This document shows, piece by piece, positions 1 through 12,526 of a DNA stretch of 64,000 nt (position 1 is its first letter; the number at the start of each line of letters is the position of its first letter). The stretch lies in assembly GCA_014607495.2 (NCBI GenBank), contig CP053153.1, positions 13,764,001 through 13,828,000 of the forward strand, in the 5' to 3' direction. A program made the translations under genes and the position numbers. The notes under the pieces are model-generated. The model did not search any database. It saw only the letters and a program-made list of their open reading frames with translations, and was not told the origin of the DNA. This DNA comes from Carposina sasakii (taxonomy: Eukaryota; Arthropoda; Insecta; Lepidoptera; Carposinidae).

Positions 1-2955
1 TACGATATCATATTTTATAGAGCTCTAACTTTTCACCAAGTAATTTTCACTACTTTGTCATCTACAATACATGCAACGTCCATCTCTACGTAGCAACGCG
101 AAAAATTGTTATTATTCGAAGTAACCTAGTTGGCAAGGCGTATTTGAAAGCTGTCACGATTTATAACTGGCTAATTTATAGTTTCCCACGCTGAAATTCT
201 GTAAACATTCCCTAAAATAACCTCTGAAAACTTCAGCAGTTTCAACCTTACACCAACGGCATAGGAACCCTGTACTATACACGATTATGAATATGATATC
301 ACTATTCGAGGATGAACCAATATGATTACTCCACGAATTTTGGGAATCGATATTTTTATCTGACAGTAATCGAAACATTTTTTCACTTGATACAGCACTA
401 TTTAGAGAATTGGCTGCATACATTTATACTTCCATAGCTTTTAATGGCAGATACACAAATGATAGCAGATACATAAATAAATTACATTATACAAAAAACC
501 TGAGATGAGAATAACTGGAATGGCGCCAACTTATAACTGTCACTCAAAGAAACAAAAACTATTAGGTTTTACATTAAATTGATCCCAAATTCGCACGTTT
601 GCCAAACATACATATCAAATACTCTATCTAGGACATTTGGTAAAAATAGTTAATGCACCGCATTTAGGAAGTTAACTGATTTCTTCTTATTTCTAGTAAT
701 TCTGCATGGTGTCACTCAAGAATGTCTTCGGTAAATTTGTACTTTTATTATATTATAAACGCGAAAATTTGTAAGTAATAGATGGATGGATGTTTGTTAC
801 TCTTTCACGTAAAAACGGCTGGAGCGATTTTAATAAAATTTGGTATGGAGTTAGCTGACACCCTGGATTAACACATAGGCTACTTTTTATCCCGGATAAT
901 GTCGACATTTTGTTTGTTCTGCAGTCCACGTGGACGAAGTCGCGGGCGTCCACTAGTCTTGAATAAAATTTTATACTATTTTCTTAAGAGTCGCTCTTTC
1001 AAAACTTTGGTATTATGCAAGTTCCAATAAAGTAAGCCCACACTTGCAGATAGGTTGGTTTGCCGGACAGATCGGGCTGCTATCTGATACATTTGTCTAA
1101 ATTGCCAGACTATTTAGATCTTTATCTCATCTCACCTGATTAAATATTAAAATAGAATATAGGCCAAATTTCTTAATATAGCTAATTTAATTGAGTTTCT
1201 GACCTATATTTTCTGATATTAGTGAATGTCTAGGAGACACCGGCCCCCTTATTACCAAAAACTAGCAATAACATCGCAAAAATCGCTGATTGCTTGTCAA
1301 ATTCGTATTACGTAAAATGAATTTCAAAGGAAGTTTGACTAGCGAACATTAGCATAGGTCTTATTCTGCCAAATAACCAATATAACTGTTAAGTTTAATC
1401 AAAATCCATTCAACCGTTTGTGCGTGAAAGAGTAACAAACATTTTGACATTTTTACAAACTTTCACGTTTATAATATTAGAGCATTATTATAGCTCGCAA
1501 GTTTCTATCTTTCATGATTTTATCCAACAAAAATATGAGACTTTTTCTCGTACAAGTTTCAACTATTATAAAAATAATTGTTCATCGTAATTATATATTG
1601 TTTATTATATTTGTACACGCACGTCTCGCGTCCGCCAAATAGCGTTGTATGCGATGTGCGCGAAACCAAAACATATGAATTACTCGTACTTCTCAAAATA
1701 ACGCACTCATTTTAGTTCCTTGATGAATCACTGCTTGTATTATTGACAAGTTTAAAAAGGTCATGTCGCGTATTCGATGTCCTCATAATGATCTCTGTAT
1801 CTATTTAATGCTTTCTCCACATTTGTTTACAATTACCTTTAGCTTACACCCTGTATATCTAATGGAATATGAGATTCAACCATTTGCTAATAGACCTACG
1901 TAATGAAATAAAATAAGTACGTACATTTTTGCATGTAATAGCCAAGAGAAAAGTTCTTAGTTCTTTAGTCTAATTTATTGTAGTGAAATTGTAGTTAATC
2001 AAAATGCAGTTAGGTAGATATCATATTGTACATTATGTAAATGTTTTATTTTATTCTTTGTTATGTTTCTGTCTAAAATAAAGCTTTTATTCATTCATAT
2101 CTCTAGGATCTCCCTTACATACAACCTTTTACTCCATAATAACGATAGATCAAAATACTATGGGCATTATTGAACTTTTTATACATATGACCACAGTGAC
2201 GTGAGCACACGTTGCATTCCGCTCTGCCCTTGACACAAAACTGCACAGCAACATTTAAATTATCATTATAATTGCAGATCAAACTGTCTACAAACTGGCT
2301 CCCGTTAAAACTGAGTTATTGCCAATTTTTGCTCGAGCGCAATTAGGTTAGTGCAAACGTAATTATGGGAACCGTTAGTCTAGACTAGACACATAAGTGC
2401 ATGTTTGCTGCAATTCTGTTTTTGAACTAGTTTTAATTACACTATTAAATGCTGATCCAATTTCGGAAATATTTTTTTTATATTTGGGTATAATTTAGTA
2501 TAATATAGTGATCCATTAAGCAGTATGGAGGAATAGAGATTTTTTTTTCATTTACTTAGGTTAAATATTGTTATTTAAATATTACTAATATCTTCATCAA
2601 AAACAATAGCAACTTTTAAAAGCTATGCCCAAAAATATATGAAACGGTCACCGTCTCCTTTGTCATGAATTGTGGGCCAACGTTCGCGCAGCTCTAGTCA
2701 GAAAGGCTTAAGTCACACATATCACATACTGTTTTCTCCATCCGGTAATTTACTCACAAGAATACCAGAAACGTTGGGAGTTTTAATATCTTCATTATTG
2801 CGGTCACAAAGATTTCCCTCGTCTGGCATTGTTTACAAAAACCACAAACTGCTTCTTAGAGACGTTTTGTTCGCATTCCGTGACATCCGCAGGTACCGGA
2901 AAACTAATCTTTGCATCCATCAGTACCATTATGTTTTTTTAATATATATATAATT
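1..2955. other. Intergenic, no gene seen; repeat fragments
   Basis: I see no supported exon here. Two pieces belong to a dispersed lepidopteran repeat. Positions about 760-957 carry the 'tcacgtaaaaacggctgg' and 'gtccacgtggacgaagtcgc' blocks, and about 1385-1490 carry a related piece. Other copies lie near 20620, 27840, 39730, 43985 and 45925. The rest is AT-rich unique-looking sequence. Upstream exons of the lectin-like gene could lie here but are not recognisable. Confidence 0.6.
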
Positions 2956-2959
2956 AATA

Positions 2960-3800
2960 GGCTTACGCTTGACCACGACGCGCCTGATGGTAAGCACCGT
3001 TGCAGTCTAAGATGGAGCGCGCTTGCGTAAAAGAAACCAGTTCACTCTCGCCTTGAAGACCGCAAGATTATAGTTCACGGGGAACAGGGATTCAGTCAGG
3101 AAGTTCCACAGCTTGGCCGTTCGCACTATGAATGTAGAAGCAAAACGCTTAGTACGAGTTGTCGGCACTTCAACTGTGAACCGGTGTCGCTTTGACGTTT
3201 CAGTGGTCGTCCGGTGGTAGAAGGGTGCTGGGGGAATTAGGTCGTGAAGTCCCAACGCACACTCCCCGAAATGTAACCTGTAGAATACCGATAGACTTGC
3301 AACTTTACGTCGATGCTCAAGGCTTTGCAATCTAGCTTTGCACAGTAAGTCATTGCTGATCAGCCTTTTCGGCTCGATAGCTTCCAATGCCTCAAGCTGG
3401 TATTTGGTCGATTCATCCCAAAGGTGCGAACAGTACTCCATACAGGACCGAACTTGCGCTTTATACAAGGCTAGTAGCTGTTCCGGTGTGAAGTACCTTC
3501 GCACCTTCGAGAGAATACCCAGCTTTTTGGCAGCTAGTAGGGCCTTCGACTCAATGTAGGAGCCAAAGTTGAGTGTTGGAGACAAGCTCACGCCGAGCAA
3601 GTCCAGGTGATCGGAGATTTCTATGGTTACATCCCAGAAAGTAGGAGCCAATTGAAATGGCCTCTTTTTTGCAGAAAATAGACGCCTGCGTTTTAGCTGC
3701 ATTAAACTTTACCAGATTCGCATCGCCCCAATCGGAAACTGCATCGAAGGCAAAGTTTAATCGCCTAATCATTGCTTCTCTGCTCGACTGGATTTCGGCT
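2960..3800 (-). mobile_element. Jockey/CR1-type LINE, 3' end of reverse transcriptase ORF (broken)
   Basis: The minus strand from about 3772 to 3007 encodes the C-terminal part of a non-LTR retrotransposon polyprotein. It begins in one frame (residues like VKFNAAKTQASIFCKK) and continues in another after a frameshift near 3660. Visible motifs include LLGVSLSP, ALYKAQVRSCMEYCSHLW and KLWNFLTESLFP, typical of the region after the polymerase domain in jockey-like elements. A short AT tract (2935-2955) follows as the probable tail. The copy is 5'-truncated and frameshifted, so it is not active. Confidence 0.85.
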
Positions 3801-4134
3801 GCAGTGGCTTTTGCTTTTTTTTTGTGCGTTTTGTGCTATGTTATAATTGAGAATGTGAGTATTTTCGCAGTCATATACATAGTCATAAACATAGAGATAC
3901 AGCATCCAATTAACATTTAAAGATAGGGTAAATAAAATATATGGTAAGAAAGTAAAACTATCAGGGAACTAAGGCTATACCATATAAACTTTTCTACCTA
4001 GATAGATAATGTAGGATTCGAGAATATAGTCCGATGGAAGCAGAAATAAATCCTTGCATGAAAACAAGAAGCTGAAAACATGAACGTTATGAGGAAGGTG
4101 TGATGTGAGCATAATTTCGTTAATACATACTCGT

Positions 4135-4250
4135 ATTATAAATACTATTAAGAAAATGAAAAAAAAAATTCACCCGAGTGAGATTTGAACTCACGACCTC
4201 TCGCAAACCGTGCTTTTGCTCTAACCAACTGAGCTGGGTATACCGCACCT
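4135..4250 (-). repeat. tRNA-derived SINE (Lys-like head), minus strand
   Basis: Read on the minus strand, this has a tRNA-like A box (gctcagttggttagagc) and B box (ttcaaatctcac), then ggtgaa and a T-rich tail with aatagtatttataatacg. The same unit recurs on the minus strand at 16275-16360 and, 5'-truncated, on the plus strand at 28125-28210. The anticodon arm is not convincingly paired, so I call it a SINE rather than a tRNA gene. Confidence 0.7.
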
Positions 4251-4883
4251 ACTAAATATATGAATAAAAGTTATATACTAAAGTAGCACCTAGTGTTCAC
4301 CACGAGTAATTTTAAATCAAAATCCGGCAATAAAACTTTTATTACGCATTTGCGGATCCACAAGACGGTTAATCTGAAATATAATCATATTCGCATTGAC
4401 TTGGTAATATAGTGTAGTGTAGTTCATTCATATGTATAGCCAGACTTGACAATTCTAAAACGACATAAAGCTATCCGACCCTACATCTATTTCCGGAATG
4501 GCGACCGTGCGCACACGCAGTTTTCTCCAATACCGAGATTTATTGCCGTTTTGACGTCATGAATAGTTTCCATATTACAACATTCCCTAAAATACGACAA
4601 TTTCATAGTAATGTTTATATTATTATATGTATTGGGTAATGATAATGAAGGTACTTTTACTACACTACTGGTAGATTTACCTATTTTAAATTCTAACCAA
4701 GACGTAACCGAAAGTCAATGCGTAAGTAGTTTTCATTTTCTACGAATGCTTTTTCCAAAAACGCAGCCGAAACTGAATCGAAATTCATAATTAATTTTAG
4801 ATTGATACTGTTGATACTCCATTTCGTGAACACGTTAAAGTGTTAAGTAGTGCACATTTGTGGAGAATTTCCTATCTATACTA

Positions 4884-5130
4884 TTACATACATACATACA
4901 TACATAGTATACACACGGCTGTGTTCCCGAAATCGAGTTGCCAGAACTGCGGAATCATAAAGGAGATCCAACAGCCACACACGTAAATGATCAGTGACAA
5001 GTTTGCTAGCTTATCACCTGAGAGAATGCCCGAGTCACCTACTTCGTCGACTCTTACGATATGCACAGAAGGAGATGCTGCTGATGTATCTAGTAAAGCC
5101 CATACTATACAGGAGGATTACACGGTCAGG
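4884..5130 (+). repeat. Dispersed lepidopteran repeat with (CATA)n head
   Basis: A short (catacata)n microsatellite leads into a unit containing 'acacggctgtgttcccgaa', 'cataaaggagatccaacagcc', 'cacctgagagaatgcccgag' and 'gatgctgctgatgtat'. Related copies or fragments occur at about 6176-6260, 9785-9870, 25990-26210 and 28395-28590. It is probably the 3' part of a retroposon. The family was not identified. Confidence 0.65.
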
Positions 5131-6785
5131 GGTCGATTAATCGCAGTTAGTAAATATTTACATACCTATTTAATAAACTATTTGAATAGTAACAAAAAGC
5201 GGCACAATTACAAATGCAAATATTAACACAACTGGGCCAATTGCCAATGACGACCGCCACGATGACTTCACCCGATTTCGTCCCATCAACGGTGATAATA
5301 GCAATCTCACTACATTATGCTGATTCCGCGTATTGATCATTCAGTAAATACAATTGATTTGACTCTATTGCTATTAGCGGCCGACGCATCTTTGTGACAT
5401 GAATCGTAATTTGATCTTAATCAGTTGCATTTGCATGTAGCGTAAATGGTTTGAAACCAGGATAGTCCTTGGTTTGAAACTAAGTACCACTATTTAAATG
5501 CTTAATAAACTATAGCCAGCAAATCCAATACAGTAATAAATCTTATCCGGATAGAATGACAACGGTCTATGTATTGCCCAATCAATAAATACTGTACATA
5601 CTTAATGGAAAAGGTTTAAGTTTGACCCTAAGAGCTCGTGCTACGAGCGAAATAAAACAACCTACTTAATATGCTTTTATAATTTCTTTTTATCAATTTT
5701 TCTCATTTCAAAACAAACTACATATAAGTGATAAAATATGGGTATTGGAGCCAGTATTAAGAATAAGCATAAGGACCTTTCGTACATGCACTGAACTTTC
5801 GTTGGTGCAGCAATGCAAAAATACTTTTTTTAACAATGCGTTAAATCATTACTTTCCCTAACTACGAGTACCATACAAAGACGGTTGAGACATCACTTTC
5901 TAGAAATTATCCGCCATTGTAACCATTATACCTTACATGTAAAATATTAACAATACGAGTATAGTTACACACACAGTTACGTAGTCTTATGAAAACTGTC
6001 ATAAATAAACATTGTTTTCAAGCTATTGTATTTCAAATAATATGGTTATTTATATGTAACGCTTTTGTCTTAAAGGTGGTTCCACACATGTTGGTCAACT
6101 GTCTGATATTACGTCACTCTCTCTTTCTTTGATCAACATTTTGACGTTTCAAGGTTGTGCATAATCATTTTCATATTACACACACATGGCTATGTTCCCA
6201 AAAGAGAGTAGCCAGTATTGCAAGATCGCGAAGGGGATCATTCAGTCACGTTTAGCACAGCACATATTATGCAAAAAGATAGTTTTAGGTATCTATACAT
6301 TTCTCATCACTCATATGACGGAAATAACATAATAATACCTATATATATTATTATATGTATAGATTATACACGAGTAAACTTAATTATTAATTCTATTCTG
6401 GCATTAAAATAAAATATAACTATTTGTATTGTGGTTTAGGTATACTTACTCAATGTTTGCAGAAGTGCCCTTTTGCATGTAAATTATTGTAAACTCTATG
6501 TAATGTGACGACCTAGGACAATCATTCTGCATAATAAGCTCAAATACATTTCTCTCGAAAGTAATATTGCAAAAGTTTTGGCAAATGTTTTATGGCAGCC
6601 GGCCAACTCTGCCAATATCGAAATGCATACATTTCAATCAATGGAAAATGAGTGAAATATTGTTCTGTTACCTCATTCGTTTCCTGACCATGAAATATAA
6701 TTACAAAATAATTCTATTTCAGTCGTATTTAAACCTTCCTAAAATGTAATGTATGAAACGTTCCCTGATAGCGGAAAATATATTT
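5131..6785. other. Intergenic, nothing coding
   Basis: No exon-like sequence is seen. The only recognisable item is a fragment of the preceding dispersed repeat at about 6176-6260. The rest is AT-rich sequence with short microsatellite-like tracts. Confidence 0.55.
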
Positions 6786-6786
6786 A

Positions 6787-7000
6787 ATTCATAATGGGTC
6801 CAGGAGCCCACAACCTTTTTAAGAATATTTCGAAAAGGTTGGTCGAGGCATCTCATGACCAGAGGGCTGGCTCATTTTTTGGACAGCGAGTAAGCCTTGC
6901 TATCCAGCGGGGCAACGCTGCCCAGCCTTTTGGGCACATTGCCAGCGGTGGAGGACTTGCAAGGAGTCTTCTATTTGTAAATTTTATTTTATTTTGTAGC
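6787..7000 (+). mobile_element. LINE ORF2 C-terminal fragment
   Basis: Residues resembling GPGAHNLFKN, KRLVEASHDQRAG and QRVSLAIQRGNAAQ are a block often seen near the C-terminus of lepidopteran non-LTR retrotransposon ORF2 proteins. Only about 65 residues remain, followed by a T-rich stretch. It lies about 0.5 kb upstream of the first visible exon of the lectin-like gene. I infer an old 5'-truncated insertion. Confidence 0.65.
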
Positions 7001-7529
7001 TCTAGTTTTTTTTTTACGTAGGTTTAGTTATTATTGCAAATAATTTTAGTTCGTAGGTTATTTAGATGTGGAGTGCATTCATAATTAATACATAATATTT
7101 TAAATATTCTGTTTCTTCATTTGTCGGTGGCACTGAAGTACCCTCCTAATAGTTTTAAAGTGAATTTTTCATCAATTAAACGTCGATTGCTATCGTAATA
7201 CATTATGTGATTCACCATACATAGTAGTTCCCGTAGGTACAATTTAGTGGGCTAGCTGCTAGTAGTCTGATACGGTTCTTATCTGCATGTGCTATTTGCA
7301 CTTTTTCTTCATATTTAAGTTCTCCATATTATACTCATAAAACACTTCTATCCTCAATGAAGTACTCGTAAGTCTTTACTCTATTGGCAACAGTACAAAG
7401 CTGAATATTTCATTAATGGATAAATCAGCAATGAAAATTAAACATTAACGGCTGTCGTCGTCGTAGGTATATATCGCAATTCTTGGTTAGTATATTTTTT
7501 CCTCACAGAGGTTTTATTTTTGCCCCCAG

Positions 7530-10500
7530 GACCGAGACAGTAACCTCAGCGTACCAGCCCGGTGGGAGGACAGGAACCTACGAAACTTCCTCAACTCTAA
7601 TAACGGTATGTAGCTAAGTACTTCATTATTATTTCACATGGTTCCGTTTTTCTACAGCCGTGTCCCTAGACAGGAATATACTGGATTGTTAAAGTGGATA
7701 TGCAATGGATACAGTCATTTTAATATAGGAGTCCCTTCTCTTCTCAAGACATGTCAATTTAAACCTCATTTGACAGTACATTGCTCGTTAACTACTTTAA
7801 AACGTTGAAACGATAATAATAAACTAAGCAATGATTTAAGTTGTTTTGTTAGTACAAGAAATATCGACACCTACCGTCAATCTCTCGCATCTTTTTCTCT
7901 TATGTCTTGGGAACATGCTAGAATGAGATAACAAACCAATAGTAATGTTTGCATAAGAATCAAAGTATGACATCACATACATTGTCGTCGAGCCTATACA
8001 CAAGCCTTGAGACAATTCTCGCAAATGCTGAGATAGTCATAAAAGATAAACAGTAGATTTACTGGCCATTTCCGTTTTAATACTTTAGATAATTCTGTTA
8101 CAATGACATCATGATTATTAACATTGTTGTAATGATAGATGAATTTCTAGAATAAATATTAAAGCACGAGTGCTCAGCTACTTATTTTACTTCACCTTCA
8201 AATTTACTGCAAAGTACCAACTGATTACGTACGTAGTAAGTGAACGGCTCCCCGCAGAAGTTTATCGGAAATTATATTTTTTAACTTTAGGTTTAAATTC
8301 AAGAGAACCATTGCGATAAGATCTCAATTTCGAGTCACCATCAAAGTTGGAAACATATGTAAGAACGAAGGTAAAAACATACGAATAGCCTAATAAAGGA
8401 ATTCCATGCCATATGCCACATAAGTGCATAAGTTACAAGTAGTAAATGTGCACTCATCTCGAATTTACTGAACAAAGTGATTTTCAGCATTCTTCCCAAA
8501 TGCTTAGTATATAGTATAATTCCTTATAACTTTGAACTTTCCAGATAAAGCCAGCCGCTGGATCGGCGGCGTGTACGACTACGGCGCACGCTCATGGAAG
8601 TGGGGAGGAGAGCTTCGACGCATGCAGTACCAGTCCTTCTCCAAAATGAAGAAGCTCACGCCCGAGGAGCTGCAGTGGCACTGCATTGCCATGATGCCCG
8701 AGCTGATCTATAGGTCAGTATTTTCTTTTAGCCATCCGTTATTGAAGGCCTACTTAGAGAAATTTTGCAGAAGATAAAGTTTATTCGTCAATATAATCTT
8801 ATTCTTATTTTTTATTGTACTTACAAAAATGAAAAAATTATCATGATCTTTTTTGTGTAGCAGAGATCCTATACCTTCTTCCTTCAACCATTAAGCCATT
8901 TTAGACCTGTGTCGATAAAGTTCAATTAAATTCGATACAATTAAGCCTAAGCTGAATAGGTATTTCTTCTTTCAGCATTTCAGATTCCTTGGACTGCTTG
9001 AACTTAAACATTTCCAGACAGCCTGATTTGTGTTTTAATTTATTACCCTGCTTTTAGCTTACACCATTCAACATTTCTCAAAATAACCAACTCTTCAATA
9101 CTCAAATGCCATAGACATCATAAATCAAACAATAGACATAACAAATTCGTCCTCATGCTCATAATTCGCCACAGTTATGGGTTACGGGACACTGAATGTG
9201 GTATTCGTGACCAAATGAGCGAGGGGTCGAGCTGTAGGGGCCGACCAGCGTGACAGACGGGACCCAAACGAAGTCTGGACCCTAAAACGGTTAACAATTT
9301 AAACATGAGCGAATCGAGATTTAAGTCTACTCCTACGCTATACTACTTCAACGTCGCATAAACATTTACGCTATATATCTTTCTTGGGTCCTGAAGTTTT
9401 GAAGTGAACTTCCTACTGGACTATAGAATATAAGGCGATATTGCGATATACCGATCAATATTGCAAATCTAATACAAACGCTTTATAGTTTTCCGGAATA
9501 CAATCACCCATTGAAAGAACCCCTAAATTCCAAGCTTAGTGTGTGATCTGAAATGTATTTTTAGGATTATCGATAAATAAATTTATATTTATGACATTGC
9601 CTTTAATAGGCCGTAAATTTTACAGCTGGCAACGATTTCTATTGGCCTACTTTGTGCAGGTTTTCCAATCTACTTCTTTGTATATAAAATTAACTGGAAA
9701 CGTGTCCAATGAAGTTCTTATGACTATAATAATACCTACATATACTCGTACATACATATATACATAGACGTTGATATTATCTACATAGAATATACACACG
9801 ACTGTGTACCCGGAATGGGGTAGCCGAAACTGCAAGATCATAAGGGAGATTCTATAGCCACGGTTAGCAATGTTTCGATATTTAATGAAAGTTAGAATTC
9901 AATTATTTCTAACCCTAAGTAGTTTTTAGGTTATAGAAAATTCTACCCTTCTGCAAATATTTAATGTTAGTTGTTTGGTAATAAATTTATTATTTCTTAT
10001 AGTCTTTAACGTAGTTACAACTTCTAGTAATTTCTTTAAAGTTTGGTACCACATATAAAGTATTTAAGACACTGTCACCTTTTTTTATATAACACATACA
10101 TACATACATATAAATATATAAACACGCCTTTATCCCTTACGCGGTAGGCAGAGCACCAAGGGCCGATAGAACCACGTGGTGCCACTTCTGACCAATTTTG
10201 AGGGTATAGTTGAGATTTTTATATAAATTGCAAATAAAGTGAACGATACCTCTCAGATGATAAGAACCAATGCTTTAGCCGGTTTTTCTCTGTACACGGC
10301 ACATATCTAGTTAAAAACGTAATTGTGGTTCATATGTTGTAGGTAAAACTCTAGAAGACCAAATTTAGAAATTGTATGAGGAAAACCTTTTTGAATTATT
10401 AATATGGTGATAAAAACACCTACGTTCACACTATCCCTTTCATTATTTCGCAACAATATTAGAAGAAACCTATGGCCCTTCGTCCCAAACTGTTATTTTG

Positions 10501-12526
10501 TCATTCTTTGACCTATTGTCATGCGTGTCGACAAGATTTAGTTTCGTTGACACCAAACAAAACACCCACGGCTGACTGTCAAATGTATCCGACTTAGAGA
10601 CGAAATAAATGAACTAGACAGGCTAAAAATACATATTGTGTCCACCCCATTCTCCATGGTCCACCCGATTGCGTAGTAGTATAAAAAAATTAAGATCCTA
10701 CTTACTACCGCTACAATGATATACAATATACATATACGCTATTAGTAAATATCGTCAAAATATATACGTTTTCCTCTGAAATAAACAAATATTTTACTAG
10801 GACTTTATTAGAAAATTTACTGAAACTTCCAGATCTTAAATTCATAATTGTTTCTTATTTCTTATCTATTTCTCAATCTCTATCTAGTTGACAATCTGCA
10901 TTATGTTACTCTCTATTCAGTATTATATCACTTGAAAAGAATTGAAAATAAAGAACTATACTTATATTGGTATCTAAAACTACATAAGTAAAAATAAATG
11001 GCCTTTCATTAATTTTTATTGCGTCTTAGTTCCAAACTCCCATTGTTTGTACACAAGAGTGACGTAAGACGATGTTAATAATCTTTTGGCTCAAATTACT
11101 TACTATTCGCTTATCAGAAACGAATATCAACCAAGCAGTTATTAAAATAAATAATATGAAAATAATAACAGTGTGAAACTGTGATTCTTAACTTTACTAC
11201 ATAACGGCAAACATTGAACATTAAAATTGTAGAAAAATTTTTAAAGTGCGCCAATGTGCGCTAAATAGATATTAGGAAGGCTAAGACTTTTGTAATGGTC
11301 AGATAGCCTATCTGAAGGATAAAGTTAATGCTGTCTCTCCCTACCTTGATCAAGATTTAGAGAAAGACTGTATGAAATTTAAATATTGAGTATATTACTA
11401 AATTATACCCAATATTATGTATTGACGATCAAACTTCTCATTTACATTCAAATATACAATTTTACTTGGAATTGCAGATGGGCACCCCGAAGCTGCGTGG
11501 AACCTCGCCAATACATCTGCCAGACCAAACTGCGGAAACTGCCCAAATCCAACGTGGAAGCGCTCAAGAAAACCATGGGCAACATCAACGAGATCACCGC
11601 GCCCAGCGTCAGCCGCGAGATCAACGACCCGAGGAACAACGAGGCGGTCACCATCACCCCGATCCTCAATCCGAAGTCCTTCGACCTCCGCCCAAGCCCT
11701 CTCAGAGCGTGGAACCGAAACCCGGCGCGAAGAAACCCGAATCGAAACCACTCGAAGCCGTACGGCTCGAGGCGGAACGATATTACGAAGCGCTCTCGAC
11801 CGACGGAGCAGAGGCGGCTGACGTCACCATTCCCTGGGTAAGATTTACCTTTCATTCATCATGAGTTCGAACCTTAGTACCAGAAGCTTATAAATAAATA
11901 ACATACTTGGCAACATATTAACCTAGTTCCACGACACGATTCCTAAGGTCTTGTGTCGTGGTGTCTTCTCTAACTCCAAAAAACTTGAGCATTCAATATT
12001 TGCTCCTAACGGGACTCAAAGCTAGGACCAATGATGCAGTAGGCTGCGTCACCACCAACTGCGCCCATCGGTCGTCACATAATATCTAGGCCGACCTAAT
12101 ATCACACATAAAAATATACAGCAAAACTTAAACTCAATTCAATTTAAAAACCTAGAGACATGACTTCCACTTAACAAGTCGCATTATCCTCATTCCAGCT
12201 ACAAATGGAACCGGCGGGACCCTGACGGCTCATTCCGCTACAACAAGGCGCTCCTCCTCTCCGGCACCACAGGCCTGAGCAGGCAGCAGGTCAAATCGCA
12301 CTTAGCCCGCCTCCAGCACCTCAGAGACAAGCAGATCTCCCGCCGTCGACGCACGCGCACCCGCAACCAAGGCGATTGGCTCATCAACGACACCCGGCGG
12401 ACTCTCGCGCAAACTCATGCCAGGACCTACACGGTGGACAATAACATCAGCGCCCTCTACCCTAAAACTGTGGTTGAAGAGTTCAACATGCCTCTTCCAC
12501 AGTACCCTATGTCTAGTGCTGGCTAG
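7530..12526 (+). CDS. C-type-lectin-like domain protein with long basic tail (3' four exons)
   Basis: Four exons join in phase: 7530-7605, 8545-8713, 11478-11837 and 12199-12526 (TAG 12524-12526), giving about 310 residues. No start codon is visible, so 5' exons are missing or lie upstream. The first ~90 residues are the second half of a C-type lectin fold: the ARWEDRNLRNF helix, the WIGG signature, the SWKWGG strand, a WHC cysteine and a closing RSCVEPRQYIC with two cysteines. No EPN/QPD or WND calcium-sugar motif is seen, so carbohydrate binding is doubtful. After the domain come about 200 residues rich in Pro, Asn and Arg, including RRRRTRTR. That tail is unusual for a plain lectin; I do not recognise the orthologue. 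The product is probably secreted or membrane-attached, but no signal peptide is visible. Confidence 0.8.
9785..10215 (+). repeat. Intronic repeat fragments in the lectin-like gene
   Basis: About 9785-9870 is a fragment of the repeat described at 4884. About 10085-10215 begins with (CATA)n and holds 'gcggtaggcagagcaccaag' and 'gaaccacgtggtgccacttc'. The latter unit recurs at 21330-21395 and 51340-51435 in reverse orientation with a TATG tail. Both lie in the intron between the exons ending at 8713 and starting at 11478. Confidence 0.6.

Noticed and set aside
11398..11864. Four overlapping frames over one region
   Set aside because: Only the frame matching phase with the exons ending at 8713 and starting at 12199 continues the lectin-like fold. 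The others are shadows caused by GC-rich codons.
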